64,000 nt of DNA from Sphingobium faniae (lineage in GTDB: Bacteria; Pseudomonadota; Alphaproteobacteria; Sphingomonadales; Sphingomonadaceae), in the NCBI GenBank assembly GCA_900100475.1, contig FMTU01000002.1:124001-188000 (forward strand), written 5' to 3'. The position numbers were made by a program, and so were the translations under genes. Numbering within the stretch: the first letter of the stretch is position 1; each line of letters opens with the position of its first letter. The notes under the pieces were generated by a model. The model was not told the origin of the DNA. It worked only from the letters and a program-made list of their open reading frames with translations, and made no database searches. Below are positions 8,613-17,197 of the stretch, piece after piece.

Positions 8613-8894
8613 CTAAGCCGTGGGACGTTTTTCAAAATTGGAAAAGCCATCTGCCTTTCGTTCCTGCGCCGCGATCTGATCGACCTTCGCTGCGGGCGGT
8701 CCATCATGCGCCAACTGGAGCATCCGATCGACGGCCTCCAGCGACCCTTCCACGATGGCTTCGACCGTGCCGTCCATCCGGTTGCGGACCCAGCCGGTTA
8801 TTCCAAGCTGACGGGCCGCCGTCACCATCCAGTTGCGATAGAATACGCCTTGCACCCGGCCATGGATGACAAGGTGGCGGGCCACTATGGTCAT
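8613..8894 (-). CDS. acyP: Acylphosphatase
   Basis: 93-residue cytosolic acylphosphatase hydrolysing carboxyl-phosphate bonds. The N-terminal signature HLVIHGRVQGVFYRNW carries the catalytic Arg, and GWVRNRMDGTVEAIVEG carries the catalytic Asn and family core. Its ATG overlaps the stop of the NYN gene as ATGA, making it the last gene of a three-gene operon with the NYN protein and carbonic anhydrase. Confidence 0.93.
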   Translation of the reverse strand: MTIVARHLVIHGRVQGVFYRNWMVTAARQLGITGWVRNRMDGTVEAIVEGSLEAVDRMLQLAHDGPPAAKVDQIAAQERKADGFSNFEKRPTA

Positions 8895-9643
8895 CGAACC
8901 CGCTTGATCCAGCTTTGCCCGTCGCGCGTTTCGACTTTGAAATTTCCCACCGATTTCACCAGATCGGTCAGTCGCTTGAAGCCGTAGTTACGGACATCGA
9001 AACTGGATCTGTTCCCGGCAAGCTGACCAACTTCACTTAACCGGGCGAAACCCTGTTCATCGCGTTTGACGGCGCCATAAGCGTCGATGAGCAGTTTCAG
9101 AACATCTTCCGAAACGGCGGAATTGTCATCCTCCAGCTTGACGGGGGCGGAGTCGCCTTCCTCCGGAAACGGATTTGGCGACATCTCCGCGTCGCGGCTG
9201 TGACCCAAAGCTTCAACGTCAATGAAGCGGGTGCAGGCGCTGCGGAAAGCGGGCGCCGTCTTCCCGGAGCCAAAGCCGTAAACCGGAATGCCTTCCTGCC
9301 GGATACGCGTGACCAGAGGCGTGAAATCGCTATCGCTGGACATCAGGCCAAAGCCGGTGACGCGACCGCTCGCCATCAGGTCCATGGCGTCGATGGTCAT
9401 TTTCATGTCCGTCGCGTTCTTGCCCTTGGTCAGATCGAACTGCTGCTGCGTTTCGATGGCCTGGGCGACGGCCTGGGAGGCCCATCCCTTGAGCGCAGGC
9501 TTGCTCCAATTGCCATAGGCCCGGCGGATATTGACCGTTCCAAGCTCCGCCAGAACGGTCAGCACCGGGTCGAAATAAGCGGCGGATACATTATCCGCGT
9601 CGATGAGCAGCGCGACATTGCCCGTACGCACGTCGGAAGACAT
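8891..9643 (-). CDS. NYN-domain protein with C-terminal OST-HTH/LOTUS domain
   Basis: 250 residues. The N-terminal half is a NYN (PIN-like, LabA/DUF88) domain: ALLIDADNVSAAY gives the first acidic metal site, NATDMKMTIDAMDLM and LMSSDSDFTPLV the others, consistent with an RNase-type fold. The C-terminal 75 residues (DVLKLLIDAYGAVK to VRNYGFKRLTDLVKSV) match the OST-HTH/LOTUS layout, a putative RNA-binding domain. Substrate unknown. It overlaps both neighbours by ATGA and is translationally coupled to carbonic anhydrase and acylphosphatase. Confidence 0.88.
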   Translation of the reverse strand: MSSDVRTGNVALLIDADNVSAAYFDPVLTVLAELGTVNIRRAYGNWSKPALKGWASQAVAQAIETQQQFDLTKGKNATDMKMTIDAMDLMASGRVTGFGLMSSDSDFTPLVTRIRQEGIPVYGFGSGKTAPAFRSACTRFIDVEALGHSRDAEMSPNPFPEEGDSAPVKLEDDNSAVSEDVLKLLIDAYGAVKRDEQGFARLSEVGQLAGNRSSFDVRNYGFKRLTDLVKSVGNFKVETRDGQSWIKRVR

Positions 9644-10296
9644 CAGTCGTCGCCCAGCGAAGCCGGGTGGAACTGCCCCGTGCTTTCGTCGAGAAGATGC
9701 AACTGTCCGTCGGCAATCGCGAACAGGGACCCGATCAGCTTCAATTCACCGGATCGTTCCTTGCTGCGGATGCAGGGGAATGTGCGAAGGTTGGCGAGGC
9801 TGACCTTCACGCCTTCGCGCTCCATGGCGCGGTGGGCTTCATGACTGCTTCCGTCACCGAACCGGGCGACCACATTCGCCCGCGCTTCATCAAGCATGTC
9901 GATCCAGTTGGCGATGAAACCGCCTTCTCCGGGCGGGGCATCCTTCAGTTCCTGACTGAGCGCGGCCTTGCAACCGCCGCATTTGCCGTGGCCCATCACG
10001 ACGATTTCGTTGACCTTCAACACCTGCACCGCAAATTCCAGCGCCGCCGAAACGCCATGATGGCCGGGAGTGGTTTCAAAAGGCGGGACGAGGGCCGCTA
10101 CGTTACGAACCACGAAAACTTCGCCGGGGCTGGTATCGAAAATCTGTGCCGGATCGACCCGGCTGTCGGAGCAGGCGATGACCATGACCGTGGGACTTTG
10201 CCCTTCGGCCAATTCACTCCATCGTTCGCGTTGTTCAGTCCAGCCGGTGTTGCGGAAGCGGCGATAGCCATCGAGCATGTCGGCAAAATCTGTCAT
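9643..10296 (-). CDS. Beta-class carbonic anhydrase
   Basis: About 217 residues from ATG 10296; a GTG at 10314 in frame is a weaker start. It interconverts CO2 and bicarbonate. Zinc and catalytic residues are visible: CSDSRVDP (Cys ligand, Asp/Arg dyad) and GHGKCGGCKAA (His and Cys ligands). First gene of the can-NYN-acyP operon; the stop overlaps the NYN start as ATGA. Confidence 0.93.
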   Translation of the reverse strand: MTDFADMLDGYRRFRNTGWTEQRERWSELAEGQSPTVMVIACSDSRVDPAQIFDTSPGEVFVVRNVAALVPPFETTPGHHGVSAALEFAVQVLKVNEIVVMGHGKCGGCKAALSQELKDAPPGEGGFIANWIDMLDEARANVVARFGDGSSHEAHRAMEREGVKVSLANLRTFPCIRSKERSGELKLIGSLFAIADGQLHLLDESTGQFHPASLGDD

Positions 10297-10360
10297 ATTT
10301 TGTCTCTGCCGCACAAGTTGAGGGCTGGCAAGTCCCTGGCCATATCGCTATCTGAAGCGC

Positions 10361-11299
10361 ATGAACGACATGGCTCCCCATCCCCTGACTGCTCCTTCCG
10401 GGCGCGTCCGCAAACCTGACTGGATTCGCGTGAAGGCGCCGACCAGTCCCGGTTACAACGAAACGCGCAAGCTGATGCGCGAAAAAGGGCTGGCCACCGT
10501 TTGCGAAGAGGCCGCCTGTCCCAATATCGGCGAATGCTGGACCAAGAAGCATGCGACCGTCATGATTCTGGGCGATGTGTGCACAAGGGCCTGCGCCTTC
10601 TGCAATGTGAAAACGGGGATGCCGCGCAAGGTCGATCCCAATGAGCCGCAGAATCTGGCTGACGCCTGCGCGGAAATGGGGCTGGAGCACATTGTCATCA
10701 CGTCGGTCGACCGCGATGACCTGCCCGACGGCGGCGCGTCGCAGTTCGTAAAGGTGATCGAGGCGCTGCGCCGCACGACGCCGGATACCACCATTGAAAT
10801 CCTGACGCCCGATTTCCGCAACAAGCATGAACGAGCAGTCCAGATGATCGTCACGGCGCGCCCCGATGTCTATAACCACAATCTGGAAACCGTGCCCCGG
10901 CTCTATCCGACGATCCGGCCCGGCGCGCGCTATTATGCGTCTCTGCGATTGCTGGAGGCGGTAAAGAGGCTCGATCCGTCCATCTTCACCAAGTCCGGCA
11001 TCATGCTGGGCCTTGGCGAGGAGCGGCTGGAGGTCCATCAGGTGATGGACGACATGCGCTCGGCGGACATCGATTTCCTGACGATGGGGCAATATCTCCA
11101 GCCCACTCCCAAACATGCGAAGGTCATGGAGTTCGTGACGCCGGCGGCTTTCAATGCCTATGCGGCGATTGCGCGGGCGAAGGGCTTCCTTCAGGTCGCC
11201 TCCAGTCCGTTGACCCGGTCGAGCTATCATGCCGACAAGGATTTCGCGGAAATGAAAGCGGCGCGGGAGGCGCAACTGGCCAGGGCGGCGGGCAAATAA
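10361..11299 (+). CDS. lipA: Lipoyl synthase
   Basis: 312-residue radical-SAM enzyme inserting two sulfurs into protein-bound octanoyl groups. The auxiliary cluster cysteines are in [14 protein letters not shown], and the radical-SAM cluster motif is CTRACAFC (CxxxCxxC). The C-terminal [10 protein letters not shown] contains the conserved Arg-Ser-Ser that ligates the auxiliary cluster. ratA follows after 4 nt. Confidence 0.97.
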   Translation: MNDMAPHPLTAPSGRVRKPDWIRVKAPTSPGYNETRKLMREKGLATVCEEAACPNIGECWTKKHATVMILGDVCTRACAFCNVKTGMPRKVDPNEPQNLADACAEMGLEHIVITSVDRDDLPDGGASQFVKVIEALRRTTPDTTIEILTPDFRNKHERAVQMIVTARPDVYNHNLETVPRLYPTIRPGARYYASLRLLEAVKRLDPSIFTKSGIMLGLGEERLEVHQVMDDMRSADIDFLTMGQYLQPTPKHAKVMEFVTPAAFNAYAAIARAKGFLQVASSPLTRSSYHADKDFAEMKAAREAQLARAAGK

Positions 11300-11303
11300 G
11301 GCG

Positions 11304-11780
11304 ATGCCGAAACATAATGAGACGCGGCCGCTTCCCTATACGCCTGAACAGATGTTCGCCCTGGTGGCGAATGTGGCGGCCTATCCCGAATTTCTTCCCT
11401 GGATAAGCGCGATCCGTGTCCGCTCCGACAGCGAGACGGAAATGGTCGCGGACATGATCGTCGGCTTCAAGGGGATCAAGGAGAGCTTTACCTCCCGCGT
11501 GGAAAAGCATCGGCCCCATGCCGTGCGAGTCGATTATCTGGATGGCCCGTTGAAGCATCTCCACAATCAGTGGAATTTCCGCGACGACGGCAAGGGCGGG
11601 GTGCTGGTCGATTTCGAGGTCGAGTTTGAATTCAAGAACAGGCTGTTCGAAATGCTGGCCGGGCAGGTGTTCGACAAGGCGCTCCGCAAGATGATCGGCG
11701 CGTTCGAGGCGCGAGCGGCGGCGCTTTACGGCGCGGGCGAATCGGGCAGCAGCAGTTCCAGCGCGCAGAGCGCCGCCTGA
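11304..11780 (+). CDS. RatA/COQ10-family START-like protein
   Basis: 158 residues of the polyketide-cyclase/START fold, as in COQ10 (ubiquinone binding) and RatA. Motifs: YTPEQMFALVANVAAYPEFLPW near the N-terminus, LDGPLKHLHNQWNF in the middle and VDFEVEFEFKNRLFEM near the end. In alphaproteobacteria a role with ubiquinone is more plausible than toxin function; this is inference. Follows lipA directly. Its last 55 bp overlap the 3' end of pncC on the opposite strand. Confidence 0.88.
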   Translation: MPKHNETRPLPYTPEQMFALVANVAAYPEFLPWISAIRVRSDSETEMVADMIVGFKGIKESFTSRVEKHRPHAVRVDYLDGPLKHLHNQWNFRDDGKGGVLVDFEVEFEFKNRLFEMLAGQVFDKALRKMIGAFEARAAALYGAGESGSSSSSAQSAA

Positions 11781-12244
11781 AGGCGGACGCCGCCGCGGCC
11801 ATTATCTTCGAAATAATGCATGTCGGCGATGACTTTGTCGGGGCTGCCGCCTCGTTCCGCGCGTGCGAAAACCACGGTGCCGACCGGCTTCTGGTCAGAA
11901 CCTCCGCCCGGCCCAGCCACGCCCGTGATGGCGACCGCGACCTGCGCGTGGCTTTTGATCAAAGCGCCCTGCGCCATGGCCCATGCCGTCGCGATGGAGA
12001 CTGCGCCGAAGGTTTCCAGCACGTCCTGGGAAACTTTGAGAAGCTCGGTTTTCATCTCATTGGAATAAGTGATGAATCCAGCCTCGAAAACGTCCGATGA
12101 ACCGGCGATTTCGGTCAGTGCCGCCGACACCAGTCCTCCCGTGCAACTTTCCGCCACGGCGACGGTCCGGCCCGCGCGCCGGTTCGCGGTAATGACTCGC
12201 TCGGCCAGTTCGACCAGAGCGGCGGGGAGGATATGATCGGGCAT
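11726..12244 (-). CDS. pncC: Nicotinamide-nucleotide amidohydrolase (CinA C-terminal family)
   Basis: 172 residues from ATG 12244, chosen over an upstream in-frame start because it just clears the ispDF stop. It deamidates NMN in NAD recycling. The CinA C-domain signature is present: VAVAESCTGGLVSAALTEIAGSS with the catalytic Ser, GFITYSNEMKTELLKV, and VAITGVAGPGGGSDQKPVGTV. The stop lies inside the 3' end of the convergent ratA gene. Confidence 0.93.
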   Translation of the reverse strand: MPDHILPAALVELAERVITANRRAGRTVAVAESCTGGLVSAALTEIAGSSDVFEAGFITYSNEMKTELLKVSQDVLETFGAVSIATAWAMAQGALIKSHAQVAVAITGVAGPGGGSDQKPVGTVVFARAERGGSPDKVIADMHYFEDNGRGGVRLQAALCALELLLPDSPAP

Positions 12245-12248
12245 GGAC

Positions 12249-13424
12249 TCAGGATAGCGCGGGAAGGGAAAGCGTTGCAACCGCTTGCGCCGCCATGCCT
12301 TCGCCCCGCCCCGCGAAACCCAGTCGCTCGGTGGTGGTGGCCTTCACGCTGACGCGTTCAATGGCGATGCCGGCGATGGCGGCGATCCGTTGTCGCATGG
12401 CCTCTCTATGAGGGCCGATTTTCGGCGCTTCGCAGATGATGGTGAGGTCGAGATGCTCGATGACGCCGCCACGCGCGGCAACGCGATCACGCGCATGGGC
12501 GAGGAAACGGTCGGAGGATGCGCCTTTCCATTGAGGATCGGATGGCGGAAAATGGCTGCCGATGTCGCCATCCGCCAACGCTCCCAGGATCGCGTCGACG
12601 ATGGCATGGAGCGCGACGTCCGCGTCGCTATGTCCGGCGAGGCCGAATGGGGAAGCGATTCGCACTCCGCCGAGCCATAATTCTTCCCCGGCCACCAGCC
12701 GGTGCACGTCATAGCCCATGCCAATGCATGTCCTGCGTCCGACCGCCAACAGCGCCTGCGCTTTTTCGAAGTCCTCTGAATAGGTCAATTTGAAAAGCCT
12801 TTCATCGCCCCGGACCAGCATGACGTCGTGACCGCAGGCCCTGAGCATCTGCGCGTCGTCCGTCGCTTCCTGCGCGTTGTCCCATGCCCGATGCGCGGAC
12901 AATATGGCGTCGAAGTGAAAGGCCTGGGGCGTTTGCACATGGCGAAGAAAGGAGCGGTCGATGACTGGCCCCGCAACGCCAGCATCGTCCGTGACCAGCG
13001 TATCCGTGACGGGAAGCATGGGGATCGCGCCTTTGGCTTCCTGCAAGGCTTCGATCAATCGCGTGGCGACGGGGGGCGGCAGGAAAGGGCGCGCCGCGTC
13101 GTGGATCAGTATTTCTCTTGCCCCGCCCAGACTCTCGATATGGTCCAGCCCGGCGTGGACTGATCCCCGGCGGCTGCTGGCGCCCTCTATAAAGGCCGCG
13201 ATGGGGCGGGGCGCGAGGATATGGCGCGCTTTCTGCTCCTGCCCGGGGGCGATGACCACGAAGATCGCGTCAATCCCCTCGCACATCGCCAGGGCATCGA
13301 ACGCATGGGCGAGAACCGCCTTTCCGCCGACGATACGGAATTGCTTGGGAATGTCGCCGCCTGCGCGACTGCCTTGTCCCGCAGCGACGAGCAGCGCCAC
13401 CCTGTTCAGCCTGTCCCTCATCAT
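12249..13424 (-). CDS. ispDF: Bifunctional IspD/IspF enzyme
   Basis: 391 residues. The N-terminal part is 2-C-methyl-D-erythritol 4-phosphate cytidylyltransferase (LLVAAGQGSRAGGDIPKQF nucleotide motif; ILIHDAARPF). The C-terminal part from about residue 232 is 2-C-methyl-D-erythritol 2,4-cyclodiphosphate synthase (GMGYDVHRLV zinc Asp/His motif, SDADVALHAIVDAILGAL, DIGSHFP). It catalyses two non-consecutive steps of the MEP isoprenoid pathway; the fusion is common in alphaproteobacteria. Start could be either of two adjacent ATGs. Confidence 0.96.
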   Translation of the reverse strand: MMRDRLNRVALLVAAGQGSRAGGDIPKQFRIVGGKAVLAHAFDALAMCEGIDAIFVVIAPGQEQKARHILAPRPIAAFIEGASSRRGSVHAGLDHIESLGGAREILIHDAARPFLPPPVATRLIEALQEAKGAIPMLPVTDTLVTDDAGVAGPVIDRSFLRHVQTPQAFHFDAILSAHRAWDNAQEATDDAQMLRACGHDVMLVRGDERLFKLTYSEDFEKAQALLAVGRRTCIGMGYDVHRLVAGEELWLGGVRIASPFGLAGHSDADVALHAIVDAILGALADGDIGSHFPPSDPQWKGASSDRFLAHARDRVAARGGVIEHLDLTIICEAPKIGPHREAMRQRIAAIAGIAIERVSVKATTTERLGFAGRGEGMAAQAVATLSLPALS

Positions 13425-13525
13425 TCATGCGCGCATAGTCGAGCAGGAGAGGGTCGCCTAGCCCCAGCTTGCCGTGGCGGGCATTTTGCGTTAGGGGAAT
13501 TGCCTGTTTTTTAGGCAATCCATTC

Positions 13526-14545
13526 ATGCGCAGACTTTCTCCCATCGCCATCGGTCCGGTAACGATCGATATGCCTGTCGTTCTCGCGCCGATGACCGGC
13601 GTGACCGATATGCCCTTCCGCACGCTCGTCCGCCGCTATGGATCGGGATTGAACGTGACGGAGATGATCGCATCGGCAGCGATGATCCGTGAGACGCGCC
13701 AGTCCTTGCAAAAGGCGGCGTGGGATCCGGTGGAGGAGCCGGTGTCGATGCAGCTTGCCGGTTGCTCGCCCGTCGAAATGGCCGAGGCAGCCAAGCTGAA
13801 TGAAGATCGTGGCGCGGCCATCATCGACATCAACATGGGATGCCCCGTGAAGAAGGTCGTGAACGGAGACGCGGGCAGCGCGCTCATGCGCGATTTGCCG
13901 CTGGCGGCCGCGCTGATCGACGCCACGGTGAAGGCGGTCAACGTGCCGGTGACGGTGAAGATGCGGATGGGATGGGATCATGCCAGCCTCAATGCGCCGG
14001 AACTGGCCCGCATCGCGGAGGGCCTGGGCGCGCGCATGATCACCGTTCATGGGCGGACACGGTGCCAAATGTACAAGGGCACGGCGGACTGGTCTTTCGT
14101 GCGCAAGGTGAAGGAAGCCGTTTCCCTCCCCGTCATCGTGAATGGCGATATTTGTTCGATAGAGGATGCAGGGACGGCCCTTGAACAGAGTGGGGCAGAT
14201 GGCGTCATGATCGGTCGCGGGGCTTATGGCCGCCCCTGGCTGATCGGGCAGGTGATGCACTATTTCGCTACCGGGCAGCGACGTTGCGATCCTTCCCTTG
14301 TTGAACAATATGAAATTATTACAGAGCATTATGTCGCAATGTTGAAGCATTATGATGAAATGACGGGCGTCAACATGGCCCGCAAGCATATCGGCTGGTA
14401 TACCAAGGGTCTTCCGGGATCGGCGGAGTTTCGCAACGCCGTCAACCAGGAACCTGATGGCGGCAGGGTGCTGGATATGCTCGCCCGCTTTTACGAGCCG
14501 TTGATGGCGGCCGAACAGGCTGACGAGGCGCGCAAGGCCGCGTGA
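13526..14545 (+). CDS. dusB: tRNA-dihydrouridine synthase (DusB family)
   Basis: About 339 residues from ATG 13526; the open frame extends 19 codons upstream without family similarity. FMN enzyme reducing uridines in the tRNA D loop. Motifs: [16 protein letters not shown] at the N-terminus, the active-site Cys region [21 protein letters not shown]-like [14 protein letters not shown], and [11 protein letters not shown]. First gene of the conserved alphaproteobacterial dusB-ntrB-ntrC-ntrY-ntrX run. The ntrB frame begins over its stop. Confidence 0.95.
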   Translation: MRRLSPIAIGPVTIDMPVVLAPMTGVTDMPFRTLVRRYGSGLNVTEMIASAAMIRETRQSLQKAAWDPVEEPVSMQLAGCSPVEMAEAAKLNEDRGAAIIDINMGCPVKKVVNGDAGSALMRDLPLAAALIDATVKAVNVPVTVKMRMGWDHASLNAPELARIAEGLGARMITVHGRTRCQMYKGTADWSFVRKVKEAVSLPVIVNGDICSIEDAGTALEQSGADGVMIGRGAYGRPWLIGQVMHYFATGQRRCDPSLVEQYEIITEHYVAMLKHYDEMTGVNMARKHIGWYTKGLPGSAEFRNAVNQEPDGGRVLDMLARFYEPLMAAEQADEARKAA

Positions 14546-14547
14546 CC

Positions 14548-15654
14548 ATGGCCGCTGCGTCTATCCCGCCGCAATGGACGCAGCAGGACGGCCCGGCTCT
14601 TTCGGAATTGCTGATGGCTTTGCCTGTCGCCACATTGGTGGTGCGGCCCGACAACAACATCTCCGACGCCAATGTGCGAGCCGAAACCCTGCTTAATATG
14701 GGGCGCTCCGCCATTGTGGGGAGCGATATAGCGCGAACCGTCCGCCTGGCGGAAACCGGCGGCGCGCTTTTTGATATATGGCACAGCAACAAGCCCATCG
14801 CCGCCTATGACGTGAAGGTCCATGCCGGCCGGACCGCAGAGATGGAAGTCGATCTGCTGATCGCGCCTGTCGCCGATCATGAAGGCTGGCGGATCGTGTC
14901 CATCCACAGTCAGAGCCAGGCGCGCACGATCGGCCGCCATGCGACGTCCGCCGGAGCGCGCTCCGCCATGGGAGCCGCGGCCATCCTTGCGCATGAAATC
15001 AAGAATCCCCTTTCAGGCATCCGGGGGGCCGCGCAATTGATCGAGTCCGGCAATGACGGCCGGGATTCGACGCTGACCCAATTGATCTGCAATGAGGTCG
15101 ATCGGATTGCGGCCCTGATCGACCGGATGCAGGATTTTACCTCCGATCGCTTGCCGGAATGCCAACCGGGCAACATCTATCCGCTGCTTGATCGCGCAAC
15201 GGAGAGTGCGCGCGCAGGATTTGCAAAAGACATTGATATTATAAAGCGCTATGATCCGTCCTTGCCATTCGCGAACATGAATGACGATGCGCTGGTTCAG
15301 ATCATGCTGAACCTTCTGAAAAATGCCGCGGAGGCGCTCGCGGATGTCGATCGGCCATGGATCAGAGTGGAAACTGCTTTCCGTCATGGCGTGTCGGTCG
15401 TTGTGGAAGGGGGGAAAGGCAGCGCTGCCTTGCCGATAGAAATTCTGGTGGTAGATAATGGCCCCGGTGTCCCCGATCATATTCTGGACCATCTTTTCAA
15501 TCCCTTCGTCACAGGAAAGCGTGAAGGACAGGGACTGGGACTGGCATTGGTCGACAAACTGGTTCGCGACATGAACGGCATCGTCCAATATGCGCGGAAC
15601 GATGAAGCCGGCGAGTCCGCCTTCCGCATCCTGTTGCCTATGGGAACCGCGTGA
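14548..15654 (+). CDS. ntrB: Nitrogen regulation sensor kinase NtrB
   Basis: About 368 residues; ATG 14548 is preferred, with GTG 14542 possible. Cytosolic two-component kinase/phosphatase acting on NtrC in response to PII. N-terminal PAS-like region, then the H-box AAILAHEIKNPLSGIRGAAQL with the phospho-His, the N-box LLKNAAEAL, the D/G1 box DNGPGVP, and G2 GQGLGLALVDKLV. No transmembrane segment. The stop overlaps the ntrC start as TGATG. Confidence 0.95.
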   Translation: MAAASIPPQWTQQDGPALSELLMALPVATLVVRPDNNISDANVRAETLLNMGRSAIVGSDIARTVRLAETGGALFDIWHSNKPIAAYDVKVHAGRTAEMEVDLLIAPVADHEGWRIVSIHSQSQARTIGRHATSAGARSAMGAAAILAHEIKNPLSGIRGAAQLIESGNDGRDSTLTQLICNEVDRIAALIDRMQDFTSDRLPECQPGNIYPLLDRATESARAGFAKDIDIIKRYDPSLPFANMNDDALVQIMLNLLKNAAEALADVDRPWIRVETAFRHGVSVVVEGGKGSAALPIEILVVDNGPGVPDHILDHLFNPFVTGKREGQGLGLALVDKLVRDMNGIVQYARNDEAGESAFRILLPMGTA

Positions 15655-17099
15655 TGGGAAAGACTGGCTCCATATTGGTGGTCGATGACGATCCGGCTAT
15701 CTGCGTCGTCGTGGGAGAGGCGCTGCGGAGGCAGGGGCACAAGGTGAAAACCGTGTCCTCCATTCGCGAGCGTTCCGAATCGCTGGAAACATTCGCGCCC
15801 GATGTGCTGATCACCGACGTAATGTTGCCCGATGGCGATGGTCTGGAGGATGTCGCGGGCATCCTCGCGCGTTCGCCGGACCTGCACGTCATCATTCTGT
15901 CGGCGCAAAATACGCTGAATACGGCGATCCGGGCAACAGAGAAGGGCGCATTCGAATATCTGCCCAAGCCCTTCGATCTGAACGAACTGACCCGAGCGGT
16001 TTCCGACGCGCTCAGAATGAAGGAAGGAGAGGGAGCGGGCTTAGGCGAGGTCCATCTGCCGCATGACGGGTTGCCTTTGGTCGGGCGGTCGCCCGCCATG
16101 CAGGAGGTCTATCGGACCGTGGCGCGTGTGCTCTCCAATGATCTCAGCATTCTGGTGTTGGGGGAATCGGGAACGGGCAAGGAATTGGTTGCCGAAGCTA
16201 TCCATAGCCTTGGCCAGCGGCGAACGAAGCCCTTCGTCGCGATCAATATGGCCGCGATTCCGCGCGAACTGATCGAATCGGAACTGTTCGGTTATGAAAA
16301 GGGTGCGTTTACGGGCGCTCATGTCCGGACGGCCGGTAAATTCGAGCAAGCCCAGGGCGGCACGCTGTTTCTGGACGAGATCGGCGACATGCCGATGGAA
16401 GCGCAAACCCGATTGTTGCGGGTGCTGCAATCCGGAGAGGTGACGACGGTCGGCGGATCGAAGCCCGTTCGCGTCAATGTTCGCATCATTGCGGCGACCA
16501 ACAAGGATTTGCCGCAACTGATCGAGGAAAATCGCTTTCGACAGGATCTTTATTACCGCCTGAATGTCGTTCCCATCTCGCTCCCGCCCTTGCGTGAGCG
16601 GCGGGAGGACGTGATGTTATTGGCGCGGCATTTCCTTGATCAGGCAGCGCAGGAAGGCCTTCCGCGCAAATCGCTGTCCGATGAAGCCGCACAGTTGCTG
16701 ATGCTTTATCATTGGCCCGGCAATGTCCGCGAATTGCAGAACCTCATGCAGCGGTTGGCGGTGTTGAGCCGCGAGAATGTGATTGCTGCGGACATATTAA
16801 AGAACGCGTTGCCGCTGGACGCGGTCCCTGCCGATTTCACCGCGCCGTCCGAGCATCTCGCGGAGGCGGTGAGAGAGTGGACGAAGCGCCAACTCGGCAT
16901 CGGGCTGTCCGAACTTCATCGCAACCTGCATGATGATCTGTTGGCTGTGGTGGAGCCTGTCCTTCTTCAGGAAACGCTGACGCGGGTCGATGGCAATCAG
17001 CTTCGCGCCGCCGGGTTGCTGGGCATCAATCGCAACACATTACGCAAGAAGCTGACCGATTATGGCCTGGACCCGCTGCAATTGCGCCTGAACGATTGA
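15654..17099 (+). CDS. ntrC: Nitrogen regulation response regulator NtrC
   Basis: 481-residue sigma-54 activator. Receiver domain with acidic pocket VDDDP and phospho-site DVLITDVMLPDGDG. AAA+ domain with Walker A GESGTGKE, the sigma-54 contact loop GAFTGA intact (YEKGAFTGAHV), Walker B GTLFLDEIGDM and the Arg-finger region. C-terminal Fis-type HTH with GNQLRAAGLLGINRNTLRKKL. A complete activator, coupled to ntrB. Confidence 0.96.
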   Translation: MGKTGSILVVDDDPAICVVVGEALRRQGHKVKTVSSIRERSESLETFAPDVLITDVMLPDGDGLEDVAGILARSPDLHVIILSAQNTLNTAIRATEKGAFEYLPKPFDLNELTRAVSDALRMKEGEGAGLGEVHLPHDGLPLVGRSPAMQEVYRTVARVLSNDLSILVLGESGTGKELVAEAIHSLGQRRTKPFVAINMAAIPRELIESELFGYEKGAFTGAHVRTAGKFEQAQGGTLFLDEIGDMPMEAQTRLLRVLQSGEVTTVGGSKPVRVNVRIIAATNKDLPQLIEENRFRQDLYYRLNVVPISLPPLRERREDVMLLARHFLDQAAQEGLPRKSLSDEAAQLLMLYHWPGNVRELQNLMQRLAVLSRENVIAADILKNALPLDAVPADFTAPSEHLAEAVREWTKRQLGIGLSELHRNLHDDLLAVVEPVLLQETLTRVDGNQLRAAGLLGINRNTLRKKLTDYGLDPLQLRLND

Positions 17100-17197
17100 A
17101 CGGATTGGGATGAACGGACGACCGCGCTCGACAAGCGGCGGTCCCGTGGGCAATTCCTGTGTTTGATCGGGCACATTATTGTTGTAACCATGTCACT

